Below, one piece after another: positions 13,884 to 26,997 of a stretch of DNA of 64,000 bases. The translations under genes were made by a program, and so were the position numbers. Origin of the DNA: Quillaja saponaria (taxonomy: Eukaryota; Streptophyta; Magnoliopsida; Fabales; Quillajaceae). The notes beneath the pieces were generated by a model. The model saw only the letters and a program-made list of their open reading frames with translations, had not been told where the DNA came from and did not search any database. Location: NCBI GenBank assembly GCA_029379385.1, contig CM055612.1, forward strand, positions 6,510,001 through 6,574,000, given 5' to 3'. The number at the start of each line of letters is the position of its first letter. The first letter of the stretch is position 1.

Positions 13884-16064
13884 TATGCATATTCAAAATT
13901 AAAACAAATCTATATAGCAAAATGTTTCTTTAAAAATTAAAAATTTACAATATATAATATAATTGTTAGAAGAAAAATATTTTGATAACACAGAATAAGA
14001 TAGGCTGATGTATCAATTAATATTTAATGTCACATTGGCTTAATATTCTCTTCTAAACTAATAATTTTAAAATAATATAAAATAATAAATATAAGTTAAC
14101 AACATTTCTAAACTAATAATTTTTAAAATAAAATGAAATAATATTTGTTAATAATAAATCTCACAAAATAAAATACAAATTTTAAATTTTAAGAAGCAAT
14201 TTTAAAATAAAATAATAAGTGTATGGCAGAAAGGCCGAATAAATCTAGTTATTCTATAATATCACAACTGTTTGGCACAATTGATAATTCAATTCGTCTT
14301 TAATTTACTAATCTATCAAATACGACAGGTCAAATTAGATTTTGGGTCAATGTAGTTTTATTATTTTTTTCAAATAGATTGTTGTATTTTAAAACATTAA
14401 TTAATTTCATTTTAATTTCAATTGGATCTTATTTATATATTTTCATTAATTCACAAATAAAAATTATCTAAAAAATGAGAGCAATATAAGAAAATGATTC
14501 TAACATTTATAACAAAAATTCTCACAAAAGTACAAATTTTTTTTGACCAAACCAAACAAAAATTTAATAAATATATATATAAAAGATCCAAATAAAATTA
14601 AAATGAAAATACAACAACTTAATTGAAAAAAATTTAAACACACAGTGACTACATTGAGAAAATAATAAAGTTATAGTGACCAAAAGTATGATTTGGCCAA
14701 CAAGATACGTACAAGAGTAAATGTAAATAATCGCTTGCAGTTTTTGTTGACATTTCCACCCGCCATATATTTTCTTTCATATTTTCCCTCTAAGATTATT
14801 AAATAAACATTTTATGACTTATGAGCTTGGTTTTGGATTTGGTTTTGGTGTCACTACTATGAAAGAGCACGAGGAACGAAACATATCTAGCCTCGACATT
14901 TGGTCTTGTTTTATTTTGTAAATCCTCACATCTTTTGGTGTTTTTCTTTTTCTTTATAGTCAATCCAAATATGGCTATACAAAACATTACAAATTAAATT
15001 TAAGGTAAAAAGTTAAAAAAACAGATCTTATTGATTCAATCGGCATTAGGTTTAGGTGTGACTTTTGGAGTGTAACTATGTGCATTGGACTGAATTGAAT
15101 GATTTTGATACCATGTTAGAGTCATACTCTTTAAATCAATCAATTAGTATTAGGAGATGTGACTCATCTACTTATATATTTTTAGAAGACTTATTATGCT
15201 AGCAATGTGAGAGATACCACATTAACATAATTAATTTAGTGTCACGTCCAAGTTAACAAGTTTTATATTTGATTAGTCAACAAGTGACAATTGAATTAAA
15301 TTTAGAAAACTCCAATAAATCGCTAAAAACATGAGAATATCAGGTTAAAAATAAAAATGATTTGATAAAATTTGGGTATCACAACTAATATAAAAATCCT
15401 ATATTTTGAATGAGTATTCGGTTTTGAAAAACTATACTTAAAAATATTTTAACAAATAAGTTATTGATTAGAAATTCTTGTATGGTATCATACATGTAAA
15501 CGTAAGATTATGAATTATGATCATGTCGATAAAAAATGGTCACATCATCCAATAACTTCAACATGACTAATTCAATAATTTGCTGCAATTAATTTTGGAA
15601 ATTTCACAAATAACAAAGTGTTGTGTATAAGTTAAAGGTCAAAATTACTCAAGTCTATCTCATTCTATATATGTTTAGCATGCAAGTGGAATTAATTATT
15701 AAACAAACACGACCTTAACTTATCCAAGTAATAAAATTTCAGCATCACGACAATTAATGTCAACTTACAGAGATTTAAAACAAATTATGTAAATGAGAAA
15801 TTAAGAAACACATTTGTAGCACACATGCTGCCAATTGCCAAATTCTGACTTGTCTCCATATTATTCCTTCATATACACTACAAACTCATTAATTTGGTAT
15901 AAAGGACATTTATGTAAATATCATAGAAAACAATTCTACTACAAGCCAATACGTTGAAAAACCTATAACACGACCGAACCAATGTGCAAAGCAAGTATAG
16001 TCAATGTCGTTTTTGAAAGTGGTATTGCGTGGATGCCAATACGACAATATAATAAATTTATGAG
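12935..16064. other. Long AT-rich intergenic region
   Basis: About 3.1 kb without a supported gene. It contains poly-A/T runs, an (AT)n tract near 13868-13886, the inverted-repeat element at 14328-14698, and a stretch near 15050-15260 with GATACCATGTTAGAGTC and GAGATACCACATTAAC. Such phrases are typical of decayed retroelement or MITE DNA in plants, but I could not define an element there. Confidence 0.5.
14328..14698. mobile_element. MITE-like inverted-repeat element, about 370 bp
   Basis: The left end (GGTCAAATTAGATTTTGGGT, then a TTTATTATTTTTTTCAA stretch and TTGTTGTATTTT, later TTGGATCTTATTTATATA) is matched in inverted order at the right end (reverse complement GGCCAAATCATACTTTTGGT, TTTATTATTTTCTCAA, TTGTTGTATTTTCATT, TTGGATCTTTTATATATA). 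No ORF is present and the centre is AT-rich. This fits a non-autonomous foldback or MITE. The target duplication was not resolved. Confidence 0.55.
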
Positions 16065-17116
16065 TTAGCCATTGTTGCGATGGCCAGGATCATAACTGGG
16101 GGGGTAAGGAACTTCTGGTTTGCCAACAACTTGATGAGTTTCCACGTCATCATCTATAGTGATTGTTTGTTCGCCATATGGGCCGGTGGTGATGGTCTCG
16201 TGGATGTGTTCATGTTCTTCAATAAGTTCTACAGCAGGAGGTGGAGGAACAACTATGATTGGCTTCTTCTTCTTCTTTGCAAAGCAGAATAGACCAATTG
16301 CTAGGAATGCGAGGAAGAAAGTAGCACCTAGTGAGACGGACACGGCGATAACGGTAGTGTAATCATGAGAATTTGATGGTGGTGGTGGAGAAGGTGATGT
16401 GGTGTTGTATGTGATTGGAGGTGATGTGGTGTTGTATGTGATTGGAGGTGATGTGGTGTTGTATGTGATTGGAGGTGGAGGAGGTGATGTGGTGTTGTAT
16501 GTGACCGGAGGTGATGTGGTGTTGTATGTAACCGGAGGTGGAGGAGGTGATGTGGTGTTGTATGTGACCGGAGGTGGAGGAGGTGATGTGGTGTTGTATG
16601 TGACCGGAGGTGGAGGAGGTGATGTGGTGTTGTATGTGATTGGAGGCGGAGGAGGTGATGTGGTGTTGTATGTGACCGGAGGTGGAGGAGGTGACGTGGT
16701 GTTGTATGTTACGGAGGTGGAGGAGGTGATGTGGTGTTGTATGTGACTGGAAGTGGAGGAGGTGGTGATGTATTATTCTTGTACGTGACGGGAGGTAGAG
16801 GAGGTGGCGACGTATTATTCTTGTATGTGACCGGAGGTGGAGGAGGGGGTGACGTGATATTCTTGTATGTTACTGGAGGTGGTGGTGTGTAAGAGACTGG
16901 AGGTGGATAGACGGTGGTGTTCGGTGGTGGTTGTGTCATGTTACAACCTAGAGGATGTGGTGGAGGAGGAGAATAGTAGGGATAACCTATTGGTGGTTGT
17001 GTTGGTGGTGGTGGAGGAGGAGGTGGTGGTGGTGGTGATGGAGGAGGAGAATAGTAGAAATGTGGTGTTGGGAGGGGTGATGGAGGTGGTGGAGGAGAAT
17101 AATATGGATAAGCCAT
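16065..17116 (-). pseudogene. Proline-rich TED7-like membrane protein, frameshifted in its repeats
   Basis: The N-terminus starts MAYPYYSPPPPPSP (ATG at 17116; an in-frame ATG at 17152 is less likely). It is followed by long Pro tracts and then about ten repeats of the type VTYNTTSPPPPP or ITYNTTSPP, each with an NTT or NIT N-glycosylation sequon. A hydrophobic segment of about 22 residues (TVIAVSVSLGATFFLAFLAI) follows, then KKKKKP and an acidic cytosolic tail with EEHEHIHETITTGPYGEQ. This order resembles tracheary element differentiation-related TED6/TED7 proteins, which assist cellulose synthases in secondary walls; that assignment is from memory. At 16708-16712 one repeat reads GTTACGGAGG where the others read GTGACCGGAGG, so one base is missing and the frame shifts. 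Corrected length would be about 350 aa. The lesion sits in near-identical repeats, so collapse or sequencing error is a real alternative. Confidence 0.75.
16385..16870 (-). repeat. Minisatellite encoding VTYNTTSPPPPP units
   Basis: A 24-36 bp unit (GGTGATGTGGTGTTGTATGT on the plus strand, plus a variable GGAGGTGGAGGA part) recurs about a dozen times. Units of two lengths (with and without the GGAGGA block) are interleaved. Most substitutions are at third codon positions (for example GTGATT versus GTGACC), so it behaves as a coding repeat. Confidence 0.9.
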
Positions 17117-17279
17117 TAATTCAAATGAATTAAGTCGAAAATATGTGATCAAGGTTCAAGTTGAGGATGAGATGAATGGAATGTGTGCAACATTTGTACA
17201 AGGCTGGCTCTATTTAAACTACTTGCAGGTAGCTTGAAATTCTTCAGTCATACACATACAGAGATAATGTATACTCTTG

Positions 17280-17283
<4 letters not shown>

Positions 17284-17320
<37 letters not shown>
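17284..17320. repeat. (AT)n microsatellite upstream of the TED7-like gene
   Basis: Uninterrupted TA dinucleotide repeat of about 37 bases, about 170 bp upstream of the proline-rich gene on its promoter side. Confidence 0.9.
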
Positions 17321-17324
<4 letters not shown>

Positions 17325-18734
17325 GAGGTTGCTTTAATTAATTTCATGATATTTTTTGTTGATGGTGTGTATATTTGTAGAATGATTTACTAATGACTAA
17401 TTTTGGTGAGTTTGGGGGTGTACTTTGGTTGGTGTGCTTAGTGTGTAAGAATATCCTACTATTATCAAATGTACTTAGTTAATTAATGGGCAATTCAGAG
17501 ATTAGATATGTCTTAAATTTAATTTTTTTTAATAATAAAAAGAATATATCCCTGTAACTTTCAATTGGATAGATAGTTAATTCATGGATATTGTTAGAAT
17601 GGTATTTTGAATTTGGTCTTTTAGTATCAGTAACTCTGAATAAATATTCTAGTAATTAATTAGTAATCCCAAGTGGATTAATTAGTTTGTTAGTCAATTA
17701 GGTATATATATCAACTAATTATATCCTTTTATAAATCACAACAAGTTCCCGCCTTGCTTCCCAATTTGCCATCTATCTTGTTGGACATACATGAAATAGT
17801 ATATATTAGTTAAACATACCTTTTTGCTTGCTAGTTGTTGCAATCCAATATTATAAGAGGCTGGCTAGTTTTGAATATGAAGATTGTGATGAAATCAGCT
17901 AATTAAATAGCTAATGGAAGGATATTAAATTGTTTTTTAGTTTCCTTTCTGGGGTTATTGCAAATTTCTATATACATGAATATTGAGGCAGTGGCCATGC
18001 TCAACTCATTGTCAATTCACATAAGTTGATAATGTACAAAATACAGATTTTTGGTCATATCCAATTGACCACGTTTATGAGTTTTGTAATTATACTACAT
18101 TCTTCATAGCTCAAAGTAAAACTTATTACTTAAGTTTCGTGTAATATATGGGGTGCTAATATTAATTATTATATGTATAACACAACTTGAGATTAAATCA
18201 AATATTGTCTATAACTATAAAACTATGAAAACATGCATGTATGCTAAGCTAGGTCCATCAATCCAAATGCTTATACATCTTACGGGACAACATACTATTT
18301 GCATTTGCTTTCATATTGTATAAACTATAAATAATATTTTTAAATCTTAAGTGGGCTGATGAATAAAAAAATATATTCCATGCTTTAATTTTATATATAT
18401 TTTTTTCTGACATATTTTTTATCAAATTAGAAATATGAATTGACAAAGTGCACATAAGCAAATTTTGACACTACTTAAACCATATCTATATTTCTTATTA
18501 AAATTTTATAAATAAAAAGTTTGTAATATTTAATACGATAGCTAACCATAATTACAATATTATTTAGTATATAACTTACTATTTTAGAAAGTATAAACAC
18601 ACCAAATTGGTAGGTATAACATCAACCAATGGGGAAAAGAATAAGTTTAGCTTCACTATTGATCGGCTTAAATATTAAAATGTTTTAATTTCCTTTCTTT
18701 AAATTTAATTTGGGAAATGGTTATTTTATTTTAG

Positions 18735-19301
18735 AGTAAATTACTCCAACTTTTTAGGATTATACTGATATTATATGGACATCTACTGTCTTTTTAAGAC
18801 TTACACAAACTTCCCCAAAAACTTGAAAATAAGTTACAACAAAACCCAAACTCTAAAATATTGAGATAAACTTTCTAGATTACCCTCATGGTTATATTAT
18901 GAAGAGATATAAATGATTTTTGTTTTATTATTAAATAAAATAAAATATAAACTAAACTTAAATTATTGATCATTCTTAAAATTATGAAAGCAATATTTAC
19001 AAAATCCTGTAAGTTTTTAAAGAATATTTTTATTTTTATTTTTAGTTAGTTTATTATTTTACAAATAATTATCAATTTAATTTTAGTTATATCTCATTTT
19101 AAGTTAAGTAATAGTATAATGAAAGGAACAATTTGAAAATTTTATTTGGCTCTTAATAAGAATACACTGAGGGCATTTAAGTACTTTATTTTAATTATAA
19201 GTTTCAGGGATGTATGTGTAGGTTTTGAAAATAAATTAGAAGCTTGTGTCATATCATAAAAATCCAAAAAAAAAAAAAAAAAAAACCTGAAGTAATTTAC
19301 T
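18735..19301. mobile_element. MITE-like element, copy 1 (AGTAAATTACT ends)
   Basis: Perfect 11-bp inverted ends AGTAAATTACT / AGTAATTTACT bound 567 bp. Inside are further inverted similarities: left ACTTACACAAACTTCCCC, right GATGTATGTGTAGGTTTTGA read in reverse. No ORF. Flanking TTTTATTT words on both sides could be a target duplication but are low complexity. A second copy of the family is at 30957-31397. Confidence 0.65.
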
Positions 19302-20055
19302 TTTTTTATTTCATCGGCTCAATGTAGTTCAATTTGTAGTGTATGTGCTTTTTTATGGTTTACAGACATATAAATAAATTTATTTTTTGGATTCAATCAA
19401 AGTTAATTCATTTATATCAGGATTGGAAAATCAAAAAGATTTGAACTCATAATTTCAAGAAATGAAGTATATATCATTGGCCAATAAACCTGTATCTTGA
19501 GGTGAAGAATTAAACTTTAGAATTGCTATAATATTCACTTGCTTCATTGCCCTATATAGTGGTTCACTATATTTTTCGTCTTATGTCAAGAGTAAATCAG
19601 CAGGCTCGTGTGTCACAAATTAAATTTGTCGAGTGCATATCACAGATGGCCGTTTGACTTGTGATCGACATCATTATAGGATAGCTTGACATCGGGCTCA
19701 CATGGTATTCTTATAATTAATATGAATAGTGTTTTGTGACAGTTGGAAAAAATGATGTTTGTTCCCTCCAGAGTGGCTTTATTGCAAAATGTTTTTAGAA
19801 GGGGTGTATAGTCAGTGAAAAGTGAACTTTGTACACGAGTTTTTCGGACTTATTGGATGTTACTTGTAACTTCATGATACAAATTTTATAACGGAAGTGC
19901 ATGTTTTGTTTGCAAGTAATACAGTGAATAAGTAAAGATCGTTCACACGAGGAATTGAACTACTTTAATTCTGATTACTAACAATTATGCAATTTAGTCT
20001 TTATCAAACAAGTGGATTTTTTTCGATGATAGGTTTTTAAACTAAGCAAGTAATT

Positions 20056-20145
20056 TATGTAAACTTTATTAGACTATGACCTAGGTTCACAATATCCCAC
20101 TATGTAAACTTTATTAAACTATGACCTAAGTTCACAATATCCCAC
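20056..20145 (+). repeat. 45-bp tandem duplication
   Basis: Two adjacent 45-bp copies beginning TATGTAAACTTTATTA and ending CACAATATCCCAC differ at only two positions (G/A changes). It is a recent local duplication in non-coding DNA. Confidence 0.9.
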
Positions 20146-21639
20146 TTTACCTATGTCTTCTTTACTTCTACTTAATTCATGCAATAGTTCTAATTATTAA
20201 CCTAGAATTCTTAATTACAAGCATATTCCTATGTCTTATAATTTTATATTTCTCTTAGCTAATTCGCTATTTTCCTATGTGAATTACACTAAGATAAATT
20301 CATTAAGAGCCATTCTAATTTGGGTACTTATGACAAAAGAATATCTTCCTATTTATTTAACAAATCAGATTATCCATTTAGTTAAACAATCTAATCACAG
20401 GCAATGTTATGTAAGGCTAACCCTGAATTCACTATTCTAAACTGGTGATCAAGCAATTAGAAGCATTAAAATCAAGACAAACATAAACAATTAGAAATTA
20501 AGAATGCATTAAATTAAAGCGAGGGTCATATAAGCTACATATGAGTTTAATTGTAACCCTAGAACAGAACTACTCCATACTAGCTATGAAAAACAAAATT
20601 ATAATTGAATAAATCTTACAAGTAAATATTAAAATAAGGAGAAAAGTGTCATTAGAAGTAAATAAATAAAAAATAAGAATAAGAAGGAAAGACTATAATT
20701 GTCACGGCTCCGAGTCTTCATGATCTCCTTGATATCTCTCAACTCACTTGCTATACTGTGTATTTTAGCTCTAAGTTTTCACCTCTTTATAGGCTTTTTC
20801 TCCCAGTTCAACAACAAAACTAGGAGTCCTAAAGAATATGGCATGGCTTTGCAGCGCATATTTTCTTGGCGTTGTGGCACCCAACCTACTGACTTGTTCT
20901 TATGAAGCTTTTCATCCTTACGCCACAGCTTCCTCTTACTGAGCCCTAAGGTGCCAAAGCCCTTGTTTGGCAACGAAGTCGTCTTTATGATGGCACCGCG
21001 ACATAATTCTATCTAACTTGATACTTGAAATTTAATGAATTAGCCACTTTGGCGCTCACTAGTGTGGCACTGAATGCTGAGCTCTTTATCTGATTACTTA
21101 AATTTTAAGGAGTTTGGAGTCGCGACCTCATGTAATTGACCACCGCAGCGCAATGCCCTCTAACTTGTGATTTAATTTTTGCTTCTCAGTCACCGTGTCA
21201 TCATAGTCTTCTAGCTGCAGCTCAGGCTTCAAGATCTCCTTTTTCGTTTTAGACTAGGACACTACTCAAAACACTTTAAAACAAACTAAATATTATTATA
21301 ACAGAAACTATTCATAAATGAATTAAAACTCTACTAACTTCTAAACAAACTAGACTACACTCAAAACACCAATTTTAATTGAAATCTAATTCCACACTCA
21401 AGATTTAACACAATTCAAGACTCAAAAATGTAGTGAAATAACTCTATTTTACAAAGTTATCTCTTCCCCTACACAACGTGATTAATGAGAAATTTGAACA
21501 CTTTTTTGCAATTTATGTGAAATTTGCATTCTTGTTGCTTACAAACTTGTTATGCTTGTTGCGCAATAACCTTACTGGTTGACACTTGATGGGCATTCGA
21601 GAAGCTGACTTGTTATTCACAAAAGATTATTTAAATTTT

Positions 21640-22080
21640 ACACAGACGTCTTTGCGTGCTAGCAAAGTTAGCTCGTAACAATTGATATTAGAGCCACTTT
21701 GGAGCACTAACGTCTACCTCTAAGAATAGTGGACCCTTTAGTGGGGTGAGTGTAACGTCAAACAATTAAGTCTCACATTAACTATGTGCTCGAGTAATTT
21801 TAAACATTACATGGGTGGTTTTCCATTCTTGTCACACACATTATGGAACGTCACGTTGACACCTTTCCATGAACAAATTGGTGATTCCCAATCAGCTTCC
21901 GTGGAAGCGCTAGAGGATCTGGATGGAGTTTGGCATAATAGTTCAAAATTAAATTCGAGCACAATTCTTTCTTTATGTCCAATCGGTACTTCGGCCTGGC
22001 ACTCCCGTTTCCTCGGACCAACTACCATAAAGGGCCTTTGGGCTGTCGCTCCCATTTCCTCGGACCAACTACCAAAGAGA
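21640..22080 (+). repeat. Possible retroelement remnant upstream of the first MATE gene
   Basis: The stretch from about 21683 contains TTGATATTAGAGCC followed by a run of simple text without codon structure, then TGTGCTCGAGTAATTTTAAA. The sequence CTCCC(G/A)TTTCCTCGGACC with ACTACCA repeats at 22002 and 22049 (47-bp period). I read this as a decayed repeat from an LTR or TRIM-type element; no paired LTR was located. Confidence 0.3.
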
Positions 22081-22300
22081 GAATCGAAGCTTAGCAAAAA
22101 AAAAAGAAAAAAAAAGAAAAAATGGAGAATCGAAGCAAAATACCAAATGGAAGTTGAAATGGACAAAATCTCAACAATATGAAGCGACATTGACATTTTT
22201 GTCCTTACCCAGAGCTTATCTTTTTATCTTGTAATTGGCGAAGTCCCTTCTCTGGATCTTCTTCATTGGTGTAATGTTGAGGCAGAGTCAGGGCACACTC

Positions 22301-25300
22301 ATGGGCATCAGAGAAGAAGAGGATCCCCTGTTGTTCTCAGCTCTGGAGCAACAAGAATCAAACTTTGAGAGTCTAATCCGACGAATATGGTTGGAATCAA
22401 AGAATATGTGGCAGATAGCAGGTCCATCCATCTTCAGCCGCCTCGCTATGTTCTCTATGACTGTAATCACTCAATCATTCGCCGGACATCTTGGGGAGCT
22501 AAACCTCGCTGCCATTTCCATCGCCTGCACCGTCATTATCTCCATCAGTTTCGGTTTCTTGGTAAAGCTTGTTCTTTTTGAAATATACTCTCTTGATTTG
22601 GGTTCTTGTTGATTTCACCCACACTGTATTATGCCAATTGATTTTGCTGAACTCAAACTGTGATGGGCGGCGGTCTAGCTGGGTATGGCGAGCGCCCTAG
22701 AGACCCTTTGTGGCCAAGCCTACGGATCCAAACAGTACCACATGTTGGGCGTTTATATGCAACGTTCGTGGATTGTTCTGTTCGTTTGCTCGATTTTGTT
22801 ATTACCCATGTTTGTTTTTGCTACACCCATACTGAAATTCATTGGGCAACCCATGGCCGTGGCTGAGCAATCGGGTTTGGTGGCAATCTGGTTAATCCCT
22901 TTTCACTTGAGTTTCCCTTTTCAGTTTACATTGCAGAGGTTCTTGCAGAGCCAGCTGAAAACCACCGTCATAGCATGGGTTTCAGGGGGAACTCTTGCCA
23001 TCCATGTGATTCTGAGTTGGGTTTTTGTTTATAAATTGAGAGTTGGAATTATTGGGACTGCACTCACTCTTGATTTTTCATGGTGGGTATCAGTTTTGGG
23101 TCTATTCGTGTATACTATATATGGTGGGTGTTCACAATCATGGACTGGTTTCTCTGCTGAAGCTTTTTCTGGGCTCTGGGAATTCTTTAAGCTCTCTGTT
23201 GCTTCAGGAGTCATGCTCTCGTGTGTACATCTCTCCTTTCTTTCTACATTGAATTTTGACATGTAAATGTAACTCACTAGATAATGTATATCTAACATTT
23301 CAGGTTAGAGAACATCTATTACAGAGTGTTGATTATAGTGTCTGGGTATATGCACCATACTGAGGTTGCAGTTGATGCTCTTTCTATCTGGTTAGTTCAA
23401 AGTCATAATTTATGTATGTGTCGATGTCATCTTTTTCAATTCTTGTTATTTATGATGTCTTTAGCTTTTCTGAAGTTCCCTTTCATTTGACAGTGTAACT
23501 ATCTATGGGTGGGAATCCATGATTCCACTTGGATTTTTGGCTGCAACAGGGTATGTTACTGGTTTAATCTCTTTTTATCTTTCACTCTGCCAAAATATAA
23601 CTCGAGATTATGAGAAGGATAAGATGACTCTTGAACTTGACTCCTAGGGAATGAGGTTCATTAAAGATCTAGCATTTACTTGCCCTTTACTCCTCAAAAT
23701 TATGGTTCCATAGCAGCACCACATATCAATTAATTTCCCTTTACAATTTTCCATTCTGTCTTGTTTGACCCCTTATACCATTATGCTAATTTCTATAGCC
23801 GAAATTAGAGTGACTCTCACTTAAAAGCTTACTCTTTGCCAAAGCTAATGTTTACTACCCCATGTAACCCTAAGAGATTTCATCTTGCCATCTTCTTCTT
23901 TTTCCCTTTTGAAATAAAAGGAGGAGTCCCTGTGCATAATTATCTTGTAGCACAGCTGTTAATTGTTGCCAAGTTTGTTTCTTATGTTCGTCAGATTTAT
24001 AATCACATCTGATAATAAGAGAATTTTCCTGGTTTGATGGTGGGGAGTGCGGACAGTGGCTGGCATTTATTGAGATGATTATAGGATTTCTCTTGATATG
24101 ACCTAATATATGGATATGAATCACAATGAATTTTGGTGTGAGGAGAGCCTATTTCAGATGCTTTTGGGTTGACTTAAATGTTGCCTTGTTTTGAAGTGAC
24201 ATTGATGTTGCATATGACTTAGGAGATGGCGCTAATCTTGGTGCTCAATTTGGACCACTTCTCTCCTCTGTAAGTATTTGAGTTCGTTGGTAGCTGAAAA
24301 GAAAAGAAGAGAGAGGATGGGCAAGGGAGGGAGGGTATAGATGGAGTTTCTACTTCTGTTTGTAGTAGTGCCTACTTTTTTGGCACTGCAGTGAAAGCCC
24401 AAAAGCATATGACTATGAATGCATTCATACTTCTCAATATGGTTATTAGAACAAACAATGATAATATATCTTCACCATCAATGCACCCATGTCTAATTGG
24501 AGGAGCAGACTTGAAATTGGATGTAATCTTGTACTCGAGGCAAAGTACGTATAATTGGGCCTTGATTTCTGCGTTTCAATGAAAAATTAATCAATTTGGC
24601 TTATAGCTGTGGACATTGGTCTATTTTAAAGGAATTGGAGAATTATTTTGGATTGTGTATTTACTATTTTTTTGTCTTTGGCATTAACTAATCTTGGTAG
24701 GATTTATATCTGGAGTATGTACTTATTTGTAGCATCAAACTGCTAACTGGTATTGGCATATAATTGTGAAAGCCTTTTTGCCTTATAAGCATACAGATTC
24801 TCGCGGTGCAAAGTACTTGATGTGTTGATGAATTCATCTACAAACAATAGCTATGTCTCTGAAGAAACTTTTCTCCTCCTTTTTAACCATGTGGCATTCT
24901 TTTACCAGGGTGCGTGTAGCAAACGAACTTGGTGCAGGCAATGCAAAAGGGGCGAAATTTGCAACCATTGTGTCAGTGTTAAACTCTCTGGTGGTGGGCT
25001 TTGTATTTTGGTCAATAATCATGGTGTTCAATGAGAAGCTTGCAATGATCTTTACATCAAGCACTTCTGTTATTAGAATGGTAAATGAACTAGCTCCATT
25101 GTTGTCTTTTACCATTCTCCTCAATTGCATTCAGCCAGTTCTTTCAGGTGAGAACTTAGAACCCCTTTAGGCATTAAATGAATACTATAAATCAGATATA
25201 CAACTCTCATGGCATAATACGTGGAGTTTCGCTTTACAGGGGTAGCAGTTGGTTCTGGTTGGCAAGCATTAGTGGCTTTAGTAAACATAGGAAGTTACTA

Positions 25301-25804
25301 CTTAATCGGGGTCCCTTTTGGGGTTCTTCTGGGCAGGTTGCTACCTTCTGGTATCATTGTAAGTGCACTTACGTTCTTGCTAATTAACGAATCGTTGCTA
25401 ACACTCATCCCTTTTGGTTTTAAGCATTCAACTTCTTCAGACATTAGCACAAATCGACTTCATCCTATTATATGAAGAACTGCTTAACCATGGGAGCTGG
25501 AATAATATGTTGTCATGGAATCTGATGTTTTTTCTTCCTTTACATGTTTATAACTAATCAATCAGGGTGTCTGGTCTGGAATGCTAAGTGGAACAGTGGT
25601 TCAAACGTTGATATTGATTATTATTACCATGAGATGCAATTGGGAAAAAGAGGTAAGCCTATATTATGTGAACGCTTTGAAAGTACATTGTTGTATTTTT
25701 TGGAAAACCATGAATAATTGTTGACTGTGGTTAATGTACATATTCATTCACAGGCACAAAAAGCTCACGTGGTTGTAACAAAGGAGGCAGACTCTAATCA
25801 ATAA
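22301..25804 (+). CDS. MATE efflux transporter, DTX27/29-like (copy 1)
   Basis: Multidrug and toxic compound extrusion (DETOXIFICATION) transporter, an H+ or Na+ coupled exporter with 12 membrane helices. Eight exons: 22301-22561, 22679-23220, 23304-23390, 23494-23550, 24909-25147, 25240-25358, 25566-25652, 25754-25804; 1443 nt, 480 aa. The ATG at 22301 ([11 protein letters not shown]) fits the usual short acidic N-terminus; an in-frame ATG at 22274 would add nine residues. Family signatures: [17 protein letters not shown] in helix 1-2, [55 protein letters not shown] and [15 protein letters not shown]. All splice phases match copy 2 at 32166. Intron 4 is long (1358 bp). The substrate cannot be predicted. 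Confidence 0.93.
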
Positions 25805-26821
25805 CCAGGAAATTCATATTTGGATTCTCATTTGAGGACTCACTTTCTTATGATTTTTCTTTGGCTTTTATTCTTGGCGCCTTCTATGGGTCAAAAACAA
25901 AAAAGGCACGATTCATGATGATGGTTTTAAGAAGTTTTCAAGTTTTCTTTGTCAAATTTGCTTCTGTTCATTTTAAATGAAAATGATGTTGGTGTTTACC
26001 TGAAGTATTGCCTTTGAAGGTTGAAACTTGTTCTAGTTTGCTGAGTGCCTAGTTTGATTGGCATGAAGAATTTTTGTGGAATTAAAATGAAAATGGGAAT
26101 GGAATGTCGTGAAATAAGTTATATAATAATTTATTGTTATTGTTTAGTGGCGTCAATGAGTAGCTATTTAATTTTATTTTTTTATTTGATATGTAGTTTT
26201 AATGACAAAAATACTCTTAAGTAGATAATTCATAAAATAATAAAATATAACTTATTTTATGAAATGTAAATGTGTATTAGTTTTTATTATTTATTAAAAA
26301 ATAATTTATATACTAATACAATTTAATATATATAAAGCTAATCATCAATTCATCATCATGATATTATAATTGATATAAACCCTTTTCAAATACTTGAAAT
26401 TAGGGTACAAATTGACAAAGGCCAAATGGCCAATGAAGAATGGTTCTTAAACTGATATGATTAGGAATATTGGGAGGGATAATGTTGGTTTGATTAAGGC
26501 TTTAATCTTAATGAATATTGGTGAACTTTGCAGAGGTAAACAAAGCTATCCTCACATAGTCCCAGCGACATCCATAATCAATGGTTGCTTCCACTGCTGA
26601 TATGGTAGGTATAGAAGCTTTATCATCGTGCATGTACCTCGTAGTTCTTCTTGCCAAAATGGGGCCGGGTCCCAAGATCATCAATGGCTGTAGAAAAGGG
26701 ATGCAAATTTCTATTTCTCCTTTTATTCTTTTAGCTCGACAGTCTGGTACGTGGGGTATTTCTGTTTCTTCTATTGGGCTTCAATCATTCACCATACTGA
26801 AAATTATTTACTACTTCATAC

Positions 26822-26997
26822 GCAAGTGCATATGCGCAACATGATACATGAATGTGTATAACATTCACTACTTCCACCAAAAATAATAAAACTACAAAAT
26901 GCACTGCAACTGTAGAAACCAAGACATTAATTAGCTTTAACAGATTCAGCGGATTTCATGGCTACTGCATTGGGATATGGAAAGAGATAGTGTCCAA
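26822..26997. repeat. Dispersed duplicated segment, copy 1 (gene-fragment candidate)
   Basis: Shares ordered words with 30701-30925: GATACATGAATGTG, AACTACAAAATGCACT/AACTACAATGCACT, TTAACAGATTCAGC, GATTTCATGGC. On the minus strand it reads as a C-terminus NAVAMKSAESVKAN and stop; copy 2 reads NAAAMKSAESVK. On the plus strand both also read TDSADFMA. The source gene was not recognised. Confidence 0.5.

Larger units (their letters stand above)
17117..22273. other. 5.1-kb intergenic region with repeats
   Basis: No supported gene. It holds an (AT)n microsatellite at about 17284-17320, the inverted-repeat element at 18735-19301, a 45-bp tandem duplication at 20056-20145, and a less AT-rich block at about 19600-22080. 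That block contains TTGATATTAGAGCC near 21683, resembling the TGGTATCAGAGC primer-binding motif of plant LTR retrotransposons, and a 26-bp direct repeat at 22002 and 22049. The block may be a decayed retroelement, but no gag or pol reading frame was seen. Confidence 0.5.

Noticed and set aside
16399..16746. Plus-strand repeat ORF of GGDVVLYV-type units
   Set aside because: It is the reverse reading of the proline-rich minisatellite; the minus frame has the signal, membrane and tail structure of a real protein.
26581..26844. 87-codon ORF between the MATE genes
   Set aside because: The first codons look exon-like with a GT after 24 bases, but the rest has no family resemblance and no partner exon was found.
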